Shown in pieces: positions 54,928-64,000 of a stretch of DNA of 64,000 bases. How positions within the stretch are numbered: the stretch's first letter is position 1; each line of letters begins with the position of its first letter. The translations under genes and the position numbers were made by a program. The stretch lies in the NCBI GenBank assembly GCA_010015805.1, contig ML978124.1:2356001-2420000 (forward strand). The letters run 5' to 3'. The notes beneath the pieces were generated by a model. The model saw only the letters and a list, made by a program, of their open reading frames with translations. It searched no databases and had not been told where the DNA came from. The stretch is from Rhizodiscina lignyota. Its lineage: Eukaryota > Ascomycota > Dothideomycetes > Aulographales > Rhizodiscinaceae.

Positions 54928-56709
54928 ATGCCACTTCCTCCTGCCCCACCATCTCAAAATGACGCCGAAGAGAATAAACCGCACTTAGAGTACGCTGTAG
55001 ACCTCTACTCTCCCTCTGAAGAAGACGTCTTCGCCGACCTGCCCTGTCCATACCACTCCAAATCCTCGAAATCTTTCGACGCCCGTCGAGACACCCTCCA
55101 AATCCCGTCTGCACACCGTCACCTGCGCTCCCCATCGCCCGACAGCGTCTCCAGCCTTTCGTTCGAAGAGCTAAGAACAGGCAGGAGCCCGTCGAGGGGA
55201 CGAGCGTATAGAGCAGCTTCCAGCTCTCCGGGGCCGGCGAAAACATGGAAGGGATGGGCGCAGGCTGTGTGGGTGCGGAATAAGGGTCTTGCGTTGGTGT
55301 TGATTGCGCAGGTTTTCGGTACGCTGATGAATGTGACGACGAGGCTGTTGGAGGTGGAGGGGAATAATGGCAAGGGGATGCATCCGTTTCAGGTATGGAA
55401 TTGCTGTTAAGTGATATTTTATTTTCTTTGTATTAATTTTTCAATTTAGATTCTCTTCGTTCGAATGGGACTGACAGTAATACTCGCCACTTGGTACATG
55501 TGGTGGAAAAAGACGCCAGACTTTCCTATGGGGCAGAAGGGCATCACACTGCTTCTCATCCTTCGTGGTATCGGTGGCTTCTTTGGTGTCTTTGGAATGT
55601 ACTGTATGTCTACTTTTCTCAATCATCTCAATATCATATCATATCTCATGCCTTTCGGCCTACCATTTCTATATTGAGCAATCTCTCACATGGCATCAGA
55701 CTCCCTCCTCTATCTCCCTCTCGCCGACGCAACCGTCATCACCTTCTTGGCTCCTTCTCTGGCCTGCTGGGCCTGCTACTACATCCTCAAAGAGCCATTC
55801 ACCCGCATGGAGCAAATTGCCGCACTCGTCTCGCTCTTTGGAGTCGTTTTGATCGCCCGTCCAACGAGCTTCTTCTCCTTTGGCGATGGCTCCGCTCCTT
55901 CCGCAAGTGGGACCGGAGACGTTACCGAAACGCCAGTCAGTTTCAACGTCACGGATCCAGCAGCAGTAGAACATGTTCCAAGCTTCGATCTGGATAGCGT
56001 TACTCCTGCAGAGAGAGCTGCTGGAGTCGGTGTCGCTCTCCTCGGTGTGATAGGTACGTTCTCCTAACCTTATCCCTAAGCTTACTTCAACCCACACCCA
56101 TAACAATATGCCTAACGATCAACTAACCTCAAATCAGGCAGCGCCATCGCATTCACCACCATTCGCTGGATTGGCAAGCGCGCCCACCCCCTCATCACCG
56201 TCAATTACTTCTCCTTCATGTGCACCATTGTCTCCATGCTCGTCATGGCCTTCGCCCCCGGCGTCGGCTTCATTTTTCCGGCCAACTTGAAGGAGTGGTC
56301 GTACCTCATTTTCCTCGGCGTTTGCGGCTTCGTCATGCAGTTCCTGCTCGCGGCAGGTCTGCAGTACGAGAAGAGTTCAAGGGCGACAAACATGGTGTAC
56401 ACGCAGATGTTGTTCGCACTGGCGTTTGATAAGATGTTCTTTGGGACGACTCCCGGGCTGCTGAGTATTGCGGGGAGTAGTTTGATTCTGGGGAGTGCGA
56501 TTTATGTGGCGGTGCATAAGGGCAAGGAGAGGGATGCAGCGGATGCTACTGTGAGAGTAGACGAAGAGGCGCAGCAGGGTCTAATGAGTGAACCAACTCT
56601 CGAAGTGGAGGAGGAAAGGGACCAAAGCCGAACTCGATTTGGCGTTATGGAACCGGGTGAGCAGGGGCAGCCGTATGAGGAGGTGCAGTTGAGGGCGATG
56701 AGGAATTGA
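54928..56709 (+). CDS. DMT-superfamily (EamA/SLC35G-like) membrane transporter
   Basis: The exons are 54928-55392, 55450-55603, 55700-56053 and 56138-56709; introns are 57, 96 and 84 nt; 514 aa. The N-terminal about 105 residues are cytosolic and Ser-rich. About ten hydrophobic helices follow, for example GLALVLIAQVFGTLMNVTTR, FVRMGLTVILATWYMWW, LLLILRGIGGFFGVFGMY, YYSLLYLPLADATVITFLAP, MVFxxLxF-type helices after SAIAFTTIRWIGKRAHP, and LIFLGVCGFVMQFLLAAGLQ. The two EamA halves contain the usual R-G-x-x-G-x-x-G and YxSLxYLxLADAT motifs. The C-terminus is acidic. A loop of about 60 polar residues separates the halves. The substrate (a small metabolite or nucleotide sugar) cannot be read. Confidence 0.88.
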
Positions 56710-56960
56710 TTGGCATTTCATCGGATTGCTATGGTACTAATGAAGACAGAATGGCAATGGCGTCAAACGACCTAAACACTGGGCGGCTGCATTGCATACC
56801 GGCGTTACTCAAGACCTGGAAGGGCTGGAAAATGTGCATTTCAGGCGCAAAAGAGGCCTCAGGACACTCCTTGAAGTCTTTCATGATATTTATGACGCGT
56901 ATACCTCTGGGGGTATCAGCCAAAGAACCCGAAAAAAGCTATATATTTACACACGTCGAA

Positions 56961-58814
56961 TCAACACATTTCCCTTTTCTCCCTATCTCCCTGGTCTTCA
57001 CTCCGAAACACCCTCCTCATCCACCCGTTAATCTTCTCTTGCCATCTTATATCCTCCGCGTCTCTATCCTCCCGCGCGCCCCTCCATCGATCCCGCACTT
57101 CGTTACTCCAAACCTGCCACATCTTCCCCCGCCCCCCTGTGGTCATCACCGCTTGCAAAAATAGCCACACCGTCCGCCCATCCATCTCGAACTCCGCTGC
57201 GTCTCGCGCCCACTCGCGCTTGTACTCTGCCCAGGTGGCGTCCAGCCGGCGCGCGTGCCACTCTGTGCTGTGCGGCCGCATGCCGTGCAGCCAGAAGCCG
57301 ATGAACAGAGAATGGAAGATGTCGCGCGCGAGCGGCACGCCCGTCTGGTCCATCTCGTTGAGCAGTTGCGCGACGCGGTGGTAGTCACCCACGTTGCGGG
57401 CGTAGTACTTGATCATGAGGGCATACGTATGCGTGTCTGGCGCGAGCGGCGCGCGGTCCTGCACTTCTCTCCGCTTCTGCGTATCGTCGCGGAACTGGAC
57501 CGCCAGTTCCTGGAGTTCACTTCGCAGGAGGCGGCGCGGATTGTATGCATTGGGCGGATCGCGCCGACCAGCGGGGGACTGGTGCATGACCTTCATGCGC
57601 TCGAAGATGGCGTCGGCGGCGGCGTGCTCGCCGGCAGCGAAGAGGCTGCGGATGACGTTGTTGAGCACGACGCTGTCGACGATCTCGCCGGCCTCGACGA
57701 GGTCCTTGTAGGCGCGGCGTACGGCATCGCCGTCGCGCAGCTGACCGGCGTGGAAGATCATGCAGCAGTAGAAGGCGCGTTTTTTGGGGAGGTTGCGCGC
57801 GGTCATCTCCTTCAGGATGAGTTCGACAAGCGGGAACTTGTTCGCTTTGGAGGCCATGTTGAAAAGGATGTTGAAGGTCACTTCGTTGGCCGCTATGCCT
57901 GCGCGCTTCTCCATGTCCCGCCAGATGTACAGCGCGGACTCGACTTCCGCGTTGGTGACTCGGCGAAAGGTCTGTGCGGCGAGCGAGATCGCGGTATTCC
58001 ACTCCTTGTTGGTGGCCGGGATGTGCGCGACTTTCATGTCGTCCATGATAGAGAGGTAGCGCAGCACGCTGGTGTCGTTGTGCCGCGGGACGAAGGTGAG
58101 TACGTAGAGGAGGCGGCGCAGGATGAATGGGGTAAGGTAAGAGGCGCGTGGGAAGGGGAGGGATTGGTAGGTCTCGTAGATGGCGGCGTGATCGCATTCG
58201 GAGAGGGGTTGAAATATAAGACGCTTTAGCTCTTGGGTGATGGGAAGGTATTCGGAGGGTTCTGCGTCCAAGGTGATGGTATCTGGTGGTTCGGGAGGTG
58301 GTGGTGGTTTCTCTGGCGGAGGGGTGTATTCGTCCTGTATGTTTTGCCAGTCATCGAACATTGGATAGAGGTCCACCAATCCATTGAGCTCTTCTCGCGA
58401 TATTTCATGTGGTGCAGGAACAACCGCCGTCGCCGCCGCTGCAGAGTTTCTCTTGTGTCCGACTGTTCGATAGCTCCTCGACGAACTCTTCTCCGGTGAT
58501 GACGATCTCCTCCTTGTATGTGTGTGAGACGAAAAGGATCGGATGGAAGACTGTAGAGACGGGGTCGAGTCTCCATGCCTCCTGCAACTACCCGCTCGTA
58601 CCAATGCTGATATGAAGGCATTATCCATACACTGGTGCCTCTCCGGACGACGCGAAGAACGATTCAACAGCGAACGCGACGATCGCGCAGAACATCCAGC
58701 ACGTACCTCCTTCTCTTGCAGTCCTGGATATAAGAATGGCAGAATAGGGCGAAATGCTATCGAGTTTCTCGTGGAATTCCCAGCTGCTCGCGACACGGAG
58801 GAGAGTGCGGACAT
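56961..58814 (-). CDS. PPR-repeat protein, predicted mitochondrial
   Basis: A single exon of 617 aa if the ATG at 58814 (MSALSSVSRAAGNSTRNSIA) is used. The frame is open upstream only through a TTG. The first about 130 residues are basic and serine-rich, as in a mitochondrial presequence. PPR-type helical hairpins follow: ATNKEWNTAISLAAQTFRR, IAANEVTFNILFNMASKANK, VDSVVLNNVIRSLFAAGEHA, APDTHTYALMIKYYARNVGD and a segment through DIFHSLFIGFWLHG. The protein should bind mitochondrial RNA. The C-terminus is highly charged. The gene is divergent from mS23 with 323 bp between starts, suggesting joint expression with the mitoribosome. The 324-codon antisense frame at 57255-58229 is a GC-driven shadow. 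Confidence 0.85.
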   Translation of the reverse strand: MSALSSVSRAAGNSTRNSIAFRPILPFLYPGLQEKEVRAGCSARSSRSLLNRSSRRPERHQCMDNAFISALVRAGSCRRHGDSTPSLQSSIRSFSSHTHTRRRSSSPEKSSSRSYRTVGHKRNSAAAATAVVPAPHEISREELNGLVDLYPMFDDWQNIQDEYTPPPEKPPPPPEPPDTITLDAEPSEYLPITQELKRLIFQPLSECDHAAIYETYQSLPFPRASYLTPFILRRLLYVLTFVPRHNDTSVLRYLSIMDDMKVAHIPATNKEWNTAISLAAQTFRRVTNAEVESALYIWRDMEKRAGIAANEVTFNILFNMASKANKFPLVELILKEMTARNLPKKRAFYCCMIFHAGQLRDGDAVRRAYKDLVEAGEIVDSVVLNNVIRSLFAAGEHAAADAIFERMKVMHQSPAGRRDPPNAYNPRRLLRSELQELAVQFRDDTQKRREVQDRAPLAPDTHTYALMIKYYARNVGDYHRVAQLLNEMDQTGVPLARDIFHSLFIGFWLHGMRPHSTEWHARRLDATWAEYKREWARDAAEFEMDGRTVWLFLQAVMTTGGRGKMWQVWSNEVRDRWRGAREDRDAEDIRWQEKINGWMRRVFRSEDQGDREKREMC

Positions 58815-59137
58815 GAGCAGCCGCTCATTGTGCCGGTACGAGATGGAACTCAGGCTGAAGACATGATATCCGGCTTTCAATTGATGGCCGTAACTCCCGA
58901 ACGTCCGATTCGATAGCGCTGAAGGATATTTAGAGCTCTATATCAAGCTTCGCGAATGTCTCGTGGGTTGACGCAGGGACGCCTGCAAATGTTCGAGCTC
59001 GGCAAAATCCGCGCGGACAAAAAGTTCCATCTTCAATTCCATCCCGTATTCAGCTCTATAAATCATCCCAACTCTCGCTATTAAAGATGAGAATCACCAG
59101 ATAGCACTGTCCCACACCCCACTGACCGTCCTGCAAG
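58815..59137. promoter_or_regulatory. Bidirectional promoter (PPR gene / mS23)
   Basis: Only 323 bp separate the divergent starts of two mitochondrial gene-expression proteins. A CTATATCAAGC and a CTCTATAAATC word lie near 58,938 and 59,052; the latter is TATA-like and about 85 bp before the mS23 start. Confidence 0.45.
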
Positions 59138-60155
59138 ATGGGCAAACACCGCTTCGCCCCCCAACGCGTCCTCCGCGCCGCCGACCAGCTCCTCGAAACC
59201 AAACGCCTCACCCACCGCCCGCCATGGTACCTCTCCCTCGAGCGCATCCCCCCTCAGCAAATCCTCATACGCCCAGCGAAACAGCGGCCCATGTCATATG
59301 AAGAAGAGGAGTCGCTCCTCCGCCCAGGACAGCGCATCAACCCGTCGAAGTCGCGCATGGCGAAGGAGCTGCACAAGCCGCGCACGTGGGCGGAGATGAC
59401 GACGCGAGCGGGGAGAGGGGACGAGAAGGAGGCGCATGGGCAGTGGTATAAGCCGAAGAGGATTGCGTATCCGGAGGATAAGCTCAGGAGTGAATTCTTT
59501 GGGGATCATCCGTGGGAGTTGGCGAGGCCGAAGGTGATCCTTGAGGGGACTGGGAATGATGGTAAGAGGTGGAATTGGGGTTGGGGGATTGATCAGCCTG
59601 GGAAGGTGTTGGACGGAGAAAGGTATGTCTCCTCGTCTTCATCTATGTTGTATCGAACAGCCGCTGACTTTTATTGCTAGTGTCGTCCAGCGCCAACTCT
59701 ATCTCATGCGGCACCACAACATGACCAAAGCCGCAGCGTACGACGTGGCACGGCGAGAATTCTACGATAAACGACACGAGCAAGAAATCGAGCGGCGTGT
59801 CGCGAAGGAAGAGGCACTGCATTACGGAGCGTACTTCGGCAAATCTACGTTGGAGATAGGCGAGGAGCTCGAGGACGCAGTTTGGGAGAAGTGGAAGGAG
59901 AGGGCGATGGAGCACCTCGCGCAAGTAGAGGTACAGAGGGCGCAGACCGTGACATACTCGAGCGATGAGGACGAGGATGGCGATGAGTTGGGCGATATAG
60001 TGGATGTGCCCCTAGCAGTCGACGCACCGATGACACGACCGGAGCTGCAGGCCGGCTTGGAAGAAGTCGGGAAGGATAGTGTACCTGCGTCAAGAAGGGG
60101 CCAGAACGCGTACGGCGGTGCTGCTGTGCACCCTGGGCCTACATCTTCAATATAG
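59138..60155 (+). CDS. rsm25: Mitochondrial small-subunit ribosomal protein mS23 (Rsm25)
   Basis: The exons are 59138-59622 and 59681-60155 with a 58-nt intron (GTATGT...GCTAG); 319 aa. The N-terminus [20 protein letters not shown] and a [20 protein letters not shown] stretch are typical of fungal Rsm25/mS23. So are [26 protein letters not shown] and, after the intron, [20 protein letters not shown] with a [15 protein letters not shown] stretch. It is a component of the mitochondrial 37S ribosomal subunit. The C-terminal about 70 residues are acidic and poorly conserved. Splicing is phase 2 and restores DGESVVQRQ. The 3' end lies 124 bp from the convergent SMP-30-like gene. Confidence 0.9.
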
Positions 60156-60279
60156 TGTATATCTTCTTGTATTATATACAAACCGCTGCTTCATGGCTGC
60201 GATTATCGCTTTGTATCACTTTATCGACCTTCTGGACATGCAATACACTGTTGTCTGAGGCTTCTCTTGCTGCGCCTCA

Positions 60280-62377
60280 CTATAGCAGTGGTCCGGCGAG
60301 ATTCCACTTCACCCTCGAGACGCCGCCATTGCCCATCATCCACAGTTCGGTCAAGTCTGGCCCTGTCCAGACGAAATTTCTAAACACCAAGAGTTAGCTG
60401 CAGCTAATATAGGGAGAGTGTTTAGAGATGCATGTCCGATAGACGTTAAGATGTCGAAATATGTTGAAACGTGCGAAGAGAAATGCACTTACTGCACAGT
60501 GTAATTCGTCTGGATCCTGACCAACAATGTCCCGTACTGATCTAGTACATCGATGCCGAAACCAGCACCAGTCAACACATAGCCGTTCGCCGCGCATTTA
60601 AGCCCGTCAGGGATCCAATCCTGCGCGAGGTAGATGGGGCGCTTGTTGGTGATCCCCATGCCGTTGTCGATCACGTCGTACTTATAGACAGTATGTGCTG
60701 TCTGTAACACATAATGTCAGCATATAAAGAGAACACATCGATATCAAGATTAGTAGACAGCAATCGAAGCAGAATATAGCTTAGAATATAGAGGAGAACC
60801 CTCTTGAGCAGAACGCTTCTAAGCAGAACACTCTTAAGCATAATACCCTTAGGCAAAATGTTCTCAAGTAGAACTCTCTGTCGAGGTAGGTATTCAAAGA
60901 GTATTTTAGGAGAGGAGAGTGTGTTTAAGAGTGTGTTTAAGGGAGTATCCGAGAGAATATAGTATAAACGCATAACACATCAAGGACACAACTTACGGTC
61001 TGATTCCACGTGGTGCCGCCAAGATTATCCTGAGGTGGCACTCTCGCAAAGTCGCCGGACGAGGCACCCGTGTCGCTGATGTAGATGTGCTGGCCATCGG
61101 GGGATTGTGTGATGCCGTTGGGCAGGAAGAGCGTGTCTTCGACGATGCTTGCAGCGCCGGTCGACGGGCGGAAGCGCCATGTTGCGGACGGCAGCTGCGG
61201 GGCCTCGTCGGTGAGCTTGTTGAACCAGGCGTAGTCTGGAAGTAAGATCAGCAGATGCTATAGAGTCAAGGGTGTTGTTGGCTGGGAGCAGCAGAAGTAG
61301 AAATAGAATGTCGTGGGGCTGGTATATATGTGTTATAAGAGTGTGTTATAAGAGTGTGTTATAAGAGTGTGTTATAAGAGTGTGTTATAAGAGTGTGTTG
61401 TGAGAGTGTATTATAAGAGTGTGTTATAAGAGTGTTATGAGAGTATGTTATAAGAGTATATTATGAGAGTGTGTTATGAGAGTGTGTTATAAGAGTGTGT
61501 TATGTAGAATATCTAAACTAGAGGAAAGGTGAGAGGGTGGCTGGAAGAGTATAACTGAAAATGTACCGCAGGGGTAGGGATGAGCGCCGAAGATGAAAAT
61601 AGACGTACATGGATCAGTAAACCAGATATCCCCTTTAGCATCGACAATCAGATCATCAATGGTCGTGAAGTAGTATCCGTAGTAGTTGTTCAGCAGCACA
61701 GTGGTCTTGTTAGTATACGGATCCATCATCCTGATTCCAACTCTTTGCTCGCCGCCGCCGATGCTCTCGTTACCTCCACTAGCGGCCCAGTAGACCAAGC
61801 CGTTGTGGTACGTCCCACCGTTTGGAGCATAGATGGGTGGGTCGGGCTCGAAATCCTCAATAGTTGGTGGGTCATTATTCAGGTTCACGATGAGCTGCGG
61901 CAGCGTGCCAGGTGGTGGAGAGAGAATAGACATGTAGAGCAGGTTCAGACCGGGAACGTATACGGGAGCTTCATGCACAGCATCGGAGACGTGGAACATG
62001 AAGTCGTAAGTCGGATTGGCGCCGAGGATTTCCAGTCCGGCCTGTTCGTCGAAGACGAGGAAGTCTGCATCAGATACAGCACCAGTAGCGAAGGGATTGT
62101 TGGCGGTTGAATGATTCGACGCTGGCACCGCGGTCTGATTGTTTTCTGGTGGGACACCAACGATGGTATCACCGTAAGGGATGGGTGTACCGCCAACGGG
62201 AACATAGCGGTAGAAGTGGTACGGTAAGACAGCATCGTACTTGTTGATACATAAGACATTTGAAGCCGGAAGGCAGTTAGTTGCCAAGGGTGTTATGACA
62301 CCAGGAGGATTAGTCTCCTGGGCCCTTGACGAAGAAGCAAATGCCAAGAATGATAGTGAGATGCTTAAGAAATCCAT
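60280..62377 (-). CDS. Secreted SMP-30 / gluconolactonase-like beta-propeller protein
   Basis: The exons are 62377-61609, 61235-60997, 60701-60493 and 60379-60280; 438 aa. A signal peptide (MDFLSISLSFLAFASSSRA) sets the start. Propeller motifs are clear: APNGGTYHNGLVYWAASG, TIDDLIVDAKGDIWFTDP, YYAWFNKLTDE, LFLPNGITQSPDGQHIYISD, VPDGLK-type WIPDGLKCAANGYVLTGAG and FVWTGPDLTELWMMGNGG. The metal-ligating Asn and Asp in LPNGI and YISD are present. Family members hydrolyse sugar lactones, but many fungal ones are untested. Introns are 373, 295 and 113 nt, far longer than elsewhere here. The first two contain tandem repeats, and all three splice junctions keep the frame. Confidence 0.88.
60770..60965. 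repeat. Imperfect short tandem repeats in intron 2 of the SMP-30-like gene
   Basis: Units close to CTTAAGCAGAACAC, spaced 17-19 bp, recur about five times between 60,800 and 60,880 (CTTGAGCAGAACGC, TCTAAGCAGAACAC, CTTAAGCATAATAC, CTTAGGCAAAATG, TCAAGTAGAACTC). A second short pair, GAGTGTGTTTAA, occurs near 60,920-60,943. Confidence 0.7.
61330..61505. repeat. 13-bp minisatellite in intron 1 of the SMP-30-like gene
   Basis: About 13 copies of GTGTTATAAGAGT run head to tail. The first five are essentially identical; later ones vary (TGTGAGAG, TATTATAAG, TTATGAGAG). The homogeneous block beside a diverged block suggests recent expansion. Confidence 0.9.
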
Positions 62378-64000
62378 TTTTCTGAGCTTGCCTGAGATTA
62401 TACTACCACACTGGCAACGAAATGGACTTGCAAGCCTCCATGATTGGAAGGCAGTCAGCATTTATACCCAGAGGATGTCACTGAGACCATTCCCCGCGGC
62501 TATAAACGTGCCATGGACAAAAGATCCTATTGCCGGCGTGGTTCATGGTGCCTGAGCAAGAATTGCAGCCTGTCGTCTAGGGCAATCACTGCCAGCGTGC
62601 GCCGGCAATTAGACGGGCGACGAGGAGAAAGCTGAAATTTCTCATCAACTGCTGCAAGACTAGAGCAGTGGAAGTAAGCCTCCGCCCAGCGGATACTTGC
62701 AATCTTGCTGAAATTCCCTTGCAATTCCCATCTTGGGTCTGAAATCGGACAGAAAGCCGTGAGAGGTTTGGAGGTTTTGTGACGTCGCGAGAGGGGAACA
62801 TCGAAAGTGACTTGCGGGGAACTGCTGTGGGGCAAGGAAGCCCTGATGATCGCCCCCTTGGAGAACAGGCGACAGAAGCGATCAGTCCAGATTTTCATGC
62901 GAACAGCCGGAAATCTTCGGGAAGAGGTGAGAATCGAGTTCGGAGATATTGTTAATTACTTTCATTAACTTCCAAAGGGAGAGAGAGAAAAAGAAAGCTT
63001 CGAGGTTGTGGTAATGAAACCTGAACTGCAGAAGGGTGGCCAGACTGCTCCGCAGCGCTACAAGAAGGATCAGACAAAAGTCGCCGAGCAGTTGGAGACT
63101 GTTTCAACTCGACTCTAAATTGCAAAACTCAATATGATAGGTTCTAAGTATCGTCTCTGAGACAGTCAAACGCGCTGAAAGGGTGAGCAAGCTTTGTCAG
63201 AGCAACGACACAATCCGATCCAAAGACTATGAGTAATGGACCATGGGAATGGCACCGAACAGTCTTTTGCGAACGCTTGGACAGAAGTAGACTCAAAAGT
63301 ACAGCATGGAGAATCAAGCGTTGATGATGCCCTGTTCCTCCATCGGATATTACAGTGAGGATCAGTGCTGCAGCGAGGAAACGAAATAAGAAAAGAGAAA
63401 TGTCAAATTTGCCTTTGGCTGAGGGAAAATAAATATTGACTACGGCAATATGGAGGACGGAAGCAATCTTATCTGCCGCGTAACACGTTACAATGAAGAT
63501 AGCTCCGTGGGACCGTGATACATGTTCGATTCAGAGCAGCTGGCGCGGAAGTGCAGCGACTTGCAAAGGCCAAGTTTGTTATGAAAGGGGACTGTATAGC
63601 GCTCGCCTAATTTCGTCCGGCTTTGCCAAGGTCCAAGTCATCAAACGAATTATTACTGTAGCGGCGCCTGCCCGAAAGACCTTAGCTTAGATGCGAATGA
63701 AGATTGCGATGCCGCGGGCCCGTCCATGCTTAGGACGGAGCTGCTTCTGGAAGGGCTCACAGAAGGAAGGCATGATGGTGTGGACAGCGATGATCGTTGA
63801 AGACGAAGGCATCGAGTGCAGACATTGGATTAGCTGGAGATTTGGATGAGCTTGAAGCGGCTGGGAAGGTTCCTGTCGGGCTGTTCGACGCTGGAGGAGG
63901 GCCAGGGTGGAGGGAGAGGACGAGAAGCTCAGACGGTGAGAGGGCAGGAGGCGACGCTCGTGCTTCCTGTTCCTGGCGCTAGCACACACTAGGCCAGCGG
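62378..64000. other. Intergenic region to the window end
   Basis: About 1.6 kb upstream of the SMP-30-like gene. No supportable gene; short frames near 62527-62898 and 63687-63989 have no domain or splice logic. A gene could begin beyond the window edge. Confidence 0.45.

Noticed and set aside
57255-58229. 324-codon forward open frame
   Set aside because: It lies fully antisense to a PPR gene with clear repeats. GC-rich codons on the real strand remove stops from the opposite strand, and it shows no domain.
61330-61505. Regular repeat array considered as CRISPR-like
   Set aside because: The 13-bp units run head to tail without spacers, in an intron of a fungal gene; it is a minisatellite.

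Overview
The window is nuclear DNA from a filamentous ascomycete (Pezizomycotina, probably a Dothideomycete-like mould). Protein genes are interrupted by short introns, mostly 45-115 nt, with GTAAGT/GTATGT-type donors and CTAAC-type branch points. The families are typical of such fungi: a HET-domain protein, a Zn2Cys6 regulator, SUR7, PLAC8, exo-type GH28, peptide-N-glycosidase A and a Rbs1-like R3H/SUZ protein. Intron boundaries below were placed by eye; for every spliced model the exon lengths sum to a whole number of codons and known domain motifs read through each junction.

Region 1 (1-9.1 kb): the 3' part of a thiamine-diphosphate enzyme lies tail to tail with a flavin monooxygenase. A 292-bp TA-flanked MITE follows, then a HET-domain protein, a PLAC8-family protein and a POF1-like nucleotidylyltransferase. 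Region 2 (9.6-16.6 kb): a large mitochondrial PPR protein is divergent from a Cwf18/CCDC12 splicing factor. An AT-rich gene-free block with a tRNA-Pro-like relic comes next, then a probable Mediator subunit 20. Region 3 (16.6-24 kb) is gene-poor: one decayed acidic-protein gene, then anonymous DNA and a very GC-rich block with a pentanucleotide microsatellite.

Region 4 (24-33.7 kb): an unusual fusion of a Zn2Cys6 DNA-binding domain to a maltose-acetyltransferase-like left-handed beta-helix enzyme, a small three-exon gene of unknown function, an R3H/SUZ RNA-binding protein and a zinc-knuckle/RS-repeat protein. Region 5 (33.7-35.2 kb) holds a 59-bp duplication and an array of about eight degenerate repeat units. 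Region 6 (35.2-48.1 kb): an exo-type GH28 pectinase, a TatD nuclease, a SWIM/RING protein, a SUR7-family membrane protein, a PLC-like phosphodiesterase whose GPI signal appears frame-shifted, a fungal transcription-factor-like protein and a mitochondrial FAM210/DUF1279 protein.

Region 7 (48.1-51.3 kb) is gene-poor. Region 8 (51.3-62.4 kb): a small conserved protein, a secreted PNGase-A-like protein, a DMT/EamA transporter, a second PPR protein divergent from mitoribosomal mS23 (Rsm25), and a secreted SMP-30/gluconolactonase-like protein with two introns swollen by tandem repeats. The last 1.6 kb shows no supportable gene.

There is no clear secondary-metabolite cluster and no CRISPR. Mitochondrial gene expression is over-represented (two PPR proteins, mS23, FAM210), and secreted or cell-surface proteins form a second theme. 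The most unusual items are the transcription factor-acetyltransferase fusion, the degenerate repeat array and the repeat-filled introns.
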